From positions 1-6,541 of the forward strand of contig JAYFRE010000069.1 of assembly GCA_034926235.1 (NCBI GenBank): a stretch of DNA of 6,541 nucleotides, in the 5' to 3' direction. Each line of letters begins with the position of its first letter. Position 1 is the first letter of the stretch. The position numbers and the translations under genes are program-made. A model generated the notes under the pieces. That model worked only from the letters and a program-made list of their open reading frames with translations. It was not told where the DNA came from and made no database searches. Shown piece by piece: positions 1-3,290 of the stretch. Origin of the DNA: JAYFRE01 sp034926235. Its GTDB lineage: Bacteria; Pseudomonadota; Alphaproteobacteria; Rhodospirillales; Magnetospirillaceae.

Positions 1-104
1 GTGGCATCGCCGGTCGTAATCACGAAGGGATCGAGGCGGCTGCGCTCGCTGGTCTCGCCGTCCTGCGCGGCGGATTCATGATCCTCGTCGCGCAGCATCA
101 GCAT
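1..104 (-). CDS. N-terminal fragment, probable replication initiator protein A (RepA-like), cut by window edge
   Basis: An open minus-strand frame starts at an ATG at 104 (alternative in-frame ATG at 98) and stays open to base 1, giving 34 residues beginning MLMLRDEDHE and ending near DPFVITTGDA. From either start it overlaps the stop codon of the upstream HTH gene (the 98 start shares one base, the 104 start seven), so the two genes look translationally coupled. An AGGA lies 3 nt before the 104 start and 9 nt before the 98 start. In alphaproteobacterial ICEs the gene directly after a small excisionase-like HTH gene is often a replication initiator (RPA family) followed by parA and conjugation genes. 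The acidic leader followed by an S-R-L-D-P-F stretch fits my memory of those N-termini. The open frame and coupling are seen directly; the product name is inferred from context and a short, domain-free segment. Confidence 0.5.
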   Translation of the reverse strand, partial: MLMLRDEDHESAAQDGETSERSRLDPFVITTGDA

Positions 105-370
105 TCGTCCTGCTCTCGCGGCGTCAGCGGGCGCGCGGGAAAGACCGTGCCGGCGTTCTTGTCGCGGGTGGATTTGCGGGAGCCGATCGCCGTCCAGGCT
201 TCGAGGTCGCGGACGGTGTAGAGGACGCGCCCGCCGACCTTGCGATAGGTCGGGCCGGTGCCGTAGGTGCGATGCTTCTCAAGGGTGCGGATGGAAATGC
301 CGAGGAAGCGGGCGGCTTCCTGTGTGCGCAACAGGCGCGGCGGCAATTCCGCGTTGGGGCGGATAGCCAT
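98..370 (-). CDS. Small winged-HTH DNA-binding protein, RdfS/AlpA-like excisionase or regulator
   Basis: This 90-residue protein is one MerR/excisionase-type helix-turn-helix domain (HTH_17-like), about residues 14-60. It begins with LLRTQEAARFLGIS (first helix and turn), then a recognition helix around RTLEKHR. The wing reads YRKVGGRVLYTVRDLEAW, the usual ending of this domain. The tail is short, basic and polar. The start is supported by an AGAGGTGA Shine-Dalgarno a few bases upstream. Known biology: in ICEMlSymR7A a protein of this size and fold, RdfS, is the recombination directionality factor that drives excision by the integrase, and its promoter is activated by FseA. Here it is divergent from a QseM-like gene and close to an FseA-like gene, and it leads into a probable repA, which supports the RdfS reading. 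A purely transcriptional role cannot be excluded, and no integrase is in view. Confidence 0.75.
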   Translation of the reverse strand: MAIRPNAELPPRLLRTQEAARFLGISIRTLEKHRTYGTGPTYRKVGGRVLYTVRDLEAWTAIGSRKSTRDKNAGTVFPARPLTPREQDEC

Positions 371-586
371 GGATCACCTCTGGTTCGTGGTTGATGCCGC
401 TGCCGTCTGGCGAGCGGGCTGTGGCGAACCATGGCGAGGGATCGGCGGCGGGTAGCGTGCCGCATTTGCGCCTATGCGCTGGCGGCACCCCTATGAGACC
501 GAAAAGACGAGCGTTTTCAGCGGCTCGGCGCCTGTTGCACCGAATAGGGAGAGACTTTTCCGCCCGTTTCCGATAAGGGTGGGCAA

Positions 587-607
587 GGAGCGGTGACGCG
601 CCGCTCC
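587..607 (+). repeat. Perfect 7-bp hairpin with 7-nt loop
   Basis: GGAGCGG (587-593) and CCGCTCC (601-607) are exact reverse complements around the loop TGACGCG. There is no T-tract after it, so it is not an intrinsic terminator of the usual type. It sits 7 bp before the long-range stem at 615-748. Its GTGAC (593-597) is complementary to GTCAC at 736-740, so a loop-mediated contact is possible. Confidence 0.7.
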
Positions 608-614
608 GGGGGCG

Positions 615-748
615 TAGTAACCCCTGACTAGCGGTTGGTGCCGGCCGTGACGGCACCACACTCCTTGACCCTATGGTCGGGGAGCCTGTGGCGTATGCAA
701 CAGGTTCTTCGAACTAAAGGCCATGGGGCCGTCTAGTCACGGTTACTA
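615..748 (+). ncRNA. Candidate structured RNA or ssDNA element: long-range stem enclosing three hairpin arms
   Basis: Outer stem: TAGTAACC (615-622) pairs with GGTTACTA (741-748); TGACTAG (625-631) pairs with CTAGTCA (733-739); CGG (632-634) can continue with CCG (729-731) across one bulged base. Inside are three adjacent arms. Arm 1 is TGGTGCCG (636-643) with CGGCACCA (651-658). Arm 2 is 661-670 with 675-684, ten pairs closed by loop CTAT. Arm 3 is 685-704, CCTGT with ACAGG plus two inner pairs beyond one G-A mismatch. Arms 2 and 3 abut with no spacer. Two arm-2 pairs (665/680 and 666/679) are T-G on the plus strand and would be A-C mismatches on the minus strand, which favours a plus-strand RNA, possibly the leader of the gene at 832. 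I do not recognise it as a known RNA family. The pairings are seen; the function is inferred. Confidence 0.45.
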
Positions 749-781
749 ACTCCCCGATCACCAAGAGTCAGAGAGGATATT

Positions 782-798
782 TGCGGGGGCGCACCGCA
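782..798 (+). repeat. 5-bp GC-rich hairpin with 7-nt loop in the qseM-like leader
   Basis: TGCGG (782-786) and CCGCA (794-798) are complementary around a 7-nt loop, directly upstream of the Shine-Dalgarno hairpin. It is short enough to arise by chance in GC-rich DNA; it is noted because three hairpins in this leader share a 7-nt loop. Confidence 0.35.
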
Positions 799-800
799 GA

Positions 801-829
801 CCACCCCTCTCCAAAGGTAGAGGGAGTGG
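801..829 (+). promoter_or_regulatory. Hairpin sequestering the Shine-Dalgarno of the QseM-like gene
   Basis: CCAC (801-804) pairs with GTGG (826-829) and CCCTCT (805-810) pairs with AGAGGG (819-824), with A825 bulged and up to two more pairs at the top (811-812 with 816-817). The AGGGAG ribosome-binding site for the ATG at 832 lies wholly inside the 3' strand, so the folded form should block initiation. GAGAGG at 771-776 is complementary to CCTCTC at 806-811 and could compete for the anti-Shine-Dalgarno strand, freeing the site. The pairing is seen directly; regulation is inferred. Confidence 0.55.
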
Positions 830-831
830 CG

Positions 832-1119
832 ATGAAAACACCTGTCGAACTCGATCCCGATGTGGACGACGAAGCGCCGACCGGCGATGCGATCACGCCC
901 TATGACGAACGGCATTTCGTGACGTACATGCGGCTGCTGGACGCCAAGGCCGAGAACGCGGACTGGCGCGAAGTCGCGCAAATCGTGCTGCATCGTGATC
1001 CGACCGCCGATGAACTGCTTACCCGCCGTTGCTGGCAAAGCCATCTCGAACGCGCGCAATGGCTGTCGCGCGAAGGCTATCGGCGGATATTGGAACAGGC
1101 GGCGGCCAATAGACCCTGA
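832..1119 (+). CDS. Small DUF2285-domain protein, QseM-like antiactivator
   Basis: The protein has 95 residues. Residues 1-22 are an acidic leader; about 24-90 form a single DUF2285 domain, with RLLDAKAENADWREVAQIVL and the closing REGYRRIL typical of the family. The same pattern (LDA, a short loop, R-x-A/I, R-R, G-Y-R-x-L-L) recurs in the C-terminal half of the FseA-like product encoded convergently next to it, so the two are likely paralogous or interacting. Known biology: in ICEMlSymR7A the small DUF2285 protein QseM binds and inhibits FseA and TraR, keeping the element integrated. I chose ATG 832 because AGAGGGAG lies 5 nt upstream; a TTG at 781 would add 17 residues but lies in the leader hairpins. 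No QseC-like regulator or TraR is visible here. Family call good; the exact QseM function is inferred from domain, size and context. Confidence 0.75.
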   Translation: MKTPVELDPDVDDEAPTGDAITPYDERHFVTYMRLLDAKAENADWREVAQIVLHRDPTADELLTRRCWQSHLERAQWLSREGYRRILEQAAANRP

Positions 1120-1135
1120 CGGATTACGCCGTCAG
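1116..1135. terminator. Bidirectional hairpin spanning the convergent stop codons
   Basis: CTGACGG (1116-1122) and CCGTCAG (1129-1135) form a perfect 7-bp inverted repeat with a 6-nt loop. One arm contains the TGA of the QseM-like gene (1117-1119) and the other contains the TGA of the FseA-like gene (1132-1134, minus). Neither side has a T-run, so it may be a weak terminator, a transcript 3'-end stabiliser, or a coincidence of two stop contexts. Confidence 0.4.
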
Positions 1136-1848
1136 TGCGTATCCGGCTTGATCGGATAATGCAGCAACACACGATATCCGCCACGCATCATCTTGACGCC
1201 ATGCGCGACGAGGCGGCGGACCTTGTTCTTGCGCGGGTCGATCTCCCAATCCTCCTTGCTGCCGTGGAAGCCGAGCAAGACTTCGGCGATGGCGCGATAG
1301 CTCTCGCCGCGCAGCCGGGCGTCGAGCGCCCGCAGCGACAGGATATGCCATTGCCGGAGTTGGGCAGGCAGCGCCCGGAAGTCCGCGCCTGGCGGGCGAC
1401 CGGTCAGCGCGCGCCAGAGACGCCGCGCGGCGTGGGCGCGAAGCTCCAGATAGGAATCCATCGGCAGGGATGCGGCATAGAAGGCGGCGGCGTCCGGCAC
1501 GGCGTCGCGCAGCCAGAATGGATGTGTGACGCCATCGGCTTGCCAAATGCCGTGCCAACCATCTTCGGCCTGACGCAGCTCAAGGCCGTCGATATGCGCG
1601 AGCACGATCATCGGTTCTGTCTCGCCGTCCCGATGCTCGGCGGGCGACAGCATGATGGCTCGCGGCTGCAATAGCGGCGACCAGACCGGTGGTTCCCGTT
1701 CAGGCGGTGCGTCGGGGTCGCTTGGGAAATCGTAACCCCCAGCGTCGAATGAAGCGTTCGAGTCGGTCAGCGCCGGGGCTTCCGTCCGCGCTGGCGGACT
1801 GGAAATCCTCCCGGTAGTCGTCGTTGCGACGAAGATATTCCCAAGCAA
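1132..1848 (-). CDS. fseA: FseA-like excision activator, C-terminal ORF (DUF2285), expressed by +1 frameshift from the 1915-1700 frame
   Basis: Homology in this frame begins only at about 1726 (FPSDPDAPPE). The codons from the first ATG at 1848 down to there are antisense-like filler with no good ribosome-binding site, so 1848 is probably not a real start. From 1725 to the stop the frame gives 197 residues; joined to the first 63 residues of the upstream frame this makes a 260-residue protein, about the expected size of FseA. The DUF2285 domain occupies about residues 188-254 of the fusion, with RALDARLRGESYRAIAEVLL, then KVRRLVAHG and GGYRVLLHYP. Known biology: FseA is the transcriptional activator of rdfS, needed for ICE excision, and DUF2285 is the part contacted by QseM. 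It is convergent with the QseM-like gene, with 12 bp between the two stop codons. A simple frameshift mutation or sequencing error is the main alternative. Confidence 0.75.
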   Translation of the reverse strand: MLGNIFVATTTTGRISSPPARTEAPALTDSNASFDAGGYDFPSDPDAPPEREPPVWSPLLQPRAIMLSPAEHRDGETEPMIVLAHIDGLELRQAEDGWHGIWQADGVTHPFWLRDAVPDAAAFYAASLPMDSYLELRAHAARRLWRALTGRPPGADFRALPAQLRQWHILSLRALDARLRGESYRAIAEVLLGFHGSKEDWEIDPRKNKVRRLVAHGVKMMRGGYRVLLHYPIKPDTH

Positions 1849-1915
1849 AACCGGCGGCGGATATGGTCTTTGTGTATGCGTAGGCCGCCGGTGAGCGCCA
1901 GTCGATACTCAGCAT
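1700..1915 (-). CDS. fseA: FseA-like excision activator, N-terminal ORF (DUF6499), frameshift partner
   Basis: This frame starts at ATG 1915 behind a strong GGGAGGTGA Shine-Dalgarno and encodes 71 residues. The N-terminus, DWRSPAAYAYTKTISAAGFA followed by WEYLRRNDDYREDF, is the DUF6499 domain normally found at the start of full-length DUF6499-DUF2285 proteins. Homology runs through RRWGLRFP (about residues 57-64) and then breaks into KRPRRTA before the stop. The overlapping frame resumes the conserved sequence exactly there with SDPDAPPE. Switching requires +1 (skipping one base near 1726). Without the shift only a truncated DUF6499 peptide is made. The equivalent genes in M. loti R7A are msi172 and msi171, whose fused product FseA arises by programmed ribosomal frameshifting. 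The 171-bp gap to ardA upstream should hold its promoter. Confidence 0.75.
   Translation of the reverse strand: MLSIDWRSPAAYAYTKTISAAGFAWEYLRRNDDYREDFQSASADGSPGADRLERFIRRWGLRFPKRPRRTA
1721..1740 (-). promoter_or_regulatory. Candidate programmed +1 ribosomal frameshift site in fseA
   Basis: Read on the minus strand in the first frame, the codons are GGG UUA CGA UUU CCC AAG, preceded by UGG. Slipping by one base at UUU-C (tRNA-Phe re-pairs perfectly on UUC) or at CCC-A moves the ribosome into the DUF2285 frame and gives R-F-P-S-D. A run of five G (1740-1736) ends six bases before the UUU, resembling the Shine-Dalgarno-like stimulator of the RF2 (prfB) +1 site, though the spacing is longer. UUA is a very rare leucine codon in DNA this GC-rich. 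The frame relation and bases are seen; slippage is inferred from the M. loti precedent. Confidence 0.55.
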
Positions 1916-1975
1916 CGCCTCACCTCCCTATCCGAGCGGTACAGGACAAAGCCCGGACAGAGATGGTCGCGGATG

Positions 1976-1991
1976 TGACAGCGTCATTGTA
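1976..1991 (-). promoter_or_regulatory. Weak candidate -10 and adjacent palindrome upstream of fseA
   Basis: On the minus strand a TACAAT hexamer (1991-1986) is followed by the palindrome TGAC-GCT-GTCA (1986-1976), 60-75 bp before the start codon. I see no matching -35, which would suit an activated promoter. The evidence is slight. Confidence 0.2.
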
Positions 1992-2055
1992 GTCGTTCTA
2001 TTCAGATAACTGGAGCGTGGAATGCGATTACCGCTATGCTTAATCCGCCTTAACC

Positions 2056-2076
2056 TTGCCTTGCCTACCAAGGCAA
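2056..2076 (-). terminator. Hairpin just downstream of ardA, possible weak terminator
   Basis: TTGCCTT (2056-2062) and AAGGCAA (2070-2076) form a perfect 7-bp stem with a 7-nt loop, about ten bases past the ardA stop; an alternative 6-bp register has an ACCA tetraloop. There is no U-tract on the minus strand, so intrinsic termination would be inefficient. Confidence 0.3.
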
Positions 2077-2086
2077 CGGAGGTCTT

Positions 2087-2614
2087 TTAGCGGTGTGAAA
2101 AGACATGCACCTCGTCATGCGCGGTTTCGACGGTGAAGAAGTCGCCTCCCATCTCGGCATCACGCGCCATCGCCTGCCAGTCGATATAGTAGCGCAGGGC
2201 GTCGGGGATGGTGACAGTCTCGGCGGTCAGCTCTTCCATGTAGTCGGCAAGGCTGGTGAACTGTCCATGATAGCAGTCCCGCATTGCGGTCTCGGCCTGG
2301 TTGATGTCGCCGACGAACTCGTTCAGCAAACCCGCGCCCAACGCGCCATGCTCGGCGATGAACGCCGCGATCCGCGCCACGTTCTCGATGCCCGCGTATT
2401 CCTCGATGGCGACGCCCTCGAAGCCTTCGTAGTCATGGATGGCATATTCCTCCGCACCTTCAATCGGCGAGCGCGAGAGCATGGCGGCAACTTCGGCCCT
2501 GATCTCATCGGTATCCTGATCCGCGTCAATCCAGGCGCCATGCAGGTAGCCGTTGTTATACGCGGCAAGGCAGGCGACGTAGATGCGGGGATTGCTTTCG
2601 GCTGCGTTGGTCAT
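2087..2614 (-). CDS. ardA: Antirestriction protein ArdA
   Basis: From ATG 2614 the product has 175 residues, close to the usual ArdA length. I count 33 Asp/Glu against 8 Arg and no Lys, the charge profile of a DNA mimic. The N-terminus has PRIYVACLAAYNNGYLHGAW, the conserved ArdA opening; EEYAIHDYEGF lies near residue 55 and the last third ends with GGDFFTVE. ArdA dimers mimic bent B-form DNA and occupy the DNA groove of type I restriction-modification enzymes, protecting incoming element DNA. I chose 2614 because GAGGA lies upstream and homology begins there; a longer frame to 2731 adds 39 low-complexity residues with no ArdA similarity. It sits upstream of fseA on the same strand with 171 bp between, so separate transcription is likely. 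It is divergent from the R-M operon. Confidence 0.93.
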   Translation of the reverse strand: MTNAAESNPRIYVACLAAYNNGYLHGAWIDADQDTDEIRAEVAAMLSRSPIEGAEEYAIHDYEGFEGVAIEEYAGIENVARIAAFIAEHGALGAGLLNEFVGDINQAETAMRDCYHGQFTSLADYMEELTAETVTIPDALRYYIDWQAMARDAEMGGDFFTVETAHDEVHVFSHR

Positions 2615-2642
2615 GTCTCTGTTCCTCGGAGCTTGGGGGTCA

Positions 2643-2661
2643 GAGCAGCGAAGCGCCGCTC
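2643..2661 (-). repeat. Hairpin in the ardA leader
   Basis: GAGC (2643-2646) pairs with GCTC (2658-2661) and GCG (2648-2650) with CGC (2654-2656) around a 3-nt loop. The one non-paired position is A-C on the plus strand and G-T on the minus strand, so it is most stable in an ardA transcript, 28 nt before the start codon. Confidence 0.35.
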
Positions 2662-2666
2662 CTGAA

Positions 2667-2833
2667 CCCTTGCCCGTCGGCGAGACCGGGGGGTGCAAGG
2701 CGCAAGGGCGGGCGGGACGGAGGGGGATCACCCGGCCTGCACGGAACGGCGGAACGACGTGGAGGAAGGCCGGGGAAACCGTCCCAGCCGAGCGTCAGCG
2801 ATCCCTTGCGCCGCGCCAGGGGGCAGCGCCCCC
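2667..2833. repeat. Inverted-repeat cluster upstream of ardA
   Basis: GGCGCAAGGG (2699-2708) and CCCTTGCGCC (2803-2812) are perfect 10-bp inverted repeats 94 nt apart. A third related arm, CCCTTGC at 2667-2673, can also pair with GCAAGGG (2702-2708). Next to the right arm, GGGGGC (2819-2824) and GCCCCC (2828-2833) form a tight 6-bp hairpin. Leading-region genes such as ardA are known to use hairpins that create promoters on single-stranded DNA (Frpo/ssi type); this cluster is a candidate by position, without sequence similarity that I can verify. Confidence 0.4.
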
Positions 2834-2899
2834 AAGCAATCCGCCGCCATCGGCATCGACGGAAAGCGATCGATCGGCGAAAAGATTTGGTCCAATTTG

Positions 2900-2916
2900 T
2901 AAAGCGTGGCTTTACG
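2900..2916. promoter_or_regulatory. 17-bp dyad operator of the HigA-like regulator
   Basis: GTAAAG (2900-2905) and CTTTAC (2911-2916) are perfect inverted repeats separated by 5 bp, 50 bp before the regulator's start codon. The right arm overlaps the proposed -35 hexamer, so binding should repress. Size, spacing and position suit an XRE dimer, and HigA-family antitoxins commonly autorepress through such dyads. Confidence 0.6.
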
Positions 2917-2940
2917 GATTACATGACTTGCGCTAGCATT
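2912..2940 (+). promoter_or_regulatory. Probable promoter of the regulator-mod-res operon
   Basis: TTTACG (2912-2917) and TAGCAT (2935-2940) each match four of six sigma-70 consensus positions with a 17-bp spacer. They lie in a locally AT-rich patch 26 bp before ATG 2967, and the dyad covers the -35. Confidence 0.45.
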
Positions 2941-2966
2941 GTCGGCGTTCAACCGGATGCTGCTAG

Positions 2967-3290
2967 ATGACGGGCGATGATAACACTCGGCTGGAGAGGG
3001 CCGTTCATCCTGGCGGTTTCGTCAAGCATGAGGTGCTGCAACCGCTGGGCTTGTCTGTAACGGATGCGGCAGACGCGCTTGGCGTTACGCGGCCGGCCTT
3101 GTCAGCGCTTCTGAACGAGCGTGCGCAGTTGTCGCCCGAAATGGCGATCCGGATTGAAAAGGCCTTCGGCGTACCGATGGAGACGCTGATGCGTATGCAG
3201 AACAGCTACGACATTGCGCAGGCCCGCAGGCGGGAAGCCGAGATCAAGGTCGAGCGATACACAGGAATGAATGCGAAGGGTCGGGCATGA
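2967..3290 (+). CDS. HigA-family XRE antitoxin-like regulator without a toxin, probable controller of the R-M operon
   Basis: The protein has 107 residues. After a short variable start comes the HigA signature HPGGFVKHEVLQPLGLS (14-30), then an XRE helix-turn-helix at about 29-52 with DAADALGVTRPALSALLNER, followed by SPEMAIRIEKAFG and the basic tail ARRREAEIKVERY. HigA normally neutralises the RelE-fold ribosome-dependent nuclease HigB, encoded just upstream, and autorepresses the operon. No HigB-like frame exists in the 352 bp upstream; instead the stop codon overlaps the mod start (ATGA, 3287-3290), so the gene is co-transcribed and translationally coupled with the type III methyltransferase. 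With the dyad over its own -35, I infer that it acts like a controller protein timing R-M expression. A leftover antitoxin, or a partner of a toxin elsewhere, remains possible. Confidence 0.8.
   Translation: MTGDDNTRLERAVHPGGFVKHEVLQPLGLSVTDAADALGVTRPALSALLNERAQLSPEMAIRIEKAFGVPMETLMRMQNSYDIAQARRREAEIKVERYTGMNAKGRA

Larger units (their letters stand above)
371..831. other. 461-bp divergent intergenic region without a credible gene, rich in secondary structure
   Basis: This lies between the start of the RdfS-like gene (minus) and the start of the QseM-like gene (plus). Open frames inside it show no recognisable domain and look like GC-rich noise. It should hold both divergent promoters, but I could not find a convincing -35/-10 pair in either direction, which fits activator-dependent promoters. 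Its right two thirds (about 560-830) is packed with inverted repeats, listed separately. Possible roles are a regulatory RNA leader, operators for FseA or a QseC-like protein, or an origin (oriT, oriV or a single-strand initiation site). No iteron array was seen. The left third (371-560) shows nothing I can name. Confidence 0.6.
2615..2966. other. 352-bp divergent intergenic region between ardA and the R-M operon
   Basis: I see no credible gene here; in particular there is no HigB-like toxin upstream of the HigA-like regulator. The ardA-side two thirds carries several GC-rich inverted repeats (listed separately). The right end (2890-2966) is AT-richer and carries the operator and promoter of the plus-strand operon. 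A self-complementary CGATCGATCG lies at 2867-2876. Confidence 0.6.

Noticed and set aside
279..659. Minus- and plus-strand frames of 60-126 residues in the rdfS-qseM intergenic region, considered as a missing qseC
   Set aside because: None shows a helix-turn-helix pattern or a convincing ribosome-binding site, and they are rich in Arg, Pro and Ala as expected of non-coding GC-rich DNA.
685..720. Possible tRNA fragment or attachment site around the TTCGAA at 708-713
   Set aside because: The TTCGAA resembles a T-loop, but no acceptor stem, anticodon arm or matching direct repeat was found, and the bases fit the hairpin arm and spacer of the structured element.
1135..1674. A 179-residue plus-strand frame
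   Set aside because: It is antisense to the DUF2285 half of the FseA-like gene, whose conserved sequence explains the region.
1132..1915. Calling fseA a pseudogene because of its frameshift
   Set aside because: Both frames keep conserved sequence up to one junction, the shift is +1 as in the characterised M. loti system, and the junction has a plausible slippery sequence. A mutation remains the stated alternative.
598..2662. Direct repeat GCGCCGCTCC at 598-607 and 2653-2662
   Set aside because: Ten GC-rich bases shared twice in 6.5 kb can occur by chance; each copy is already explained as a hairpin arm.
2105..2665. A 186-residue plus-strand frame
   Set aside because: It is antisense to ardA, which has clear family features and a strong acidic bias.
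2583..2936. A 117-residue plus-strand frame upstream of the HigA-like gene, considered as HigB
   Set aside because: It has no RelE/HigB features, overlaps the start of ardA antisense, and is low-complexity.
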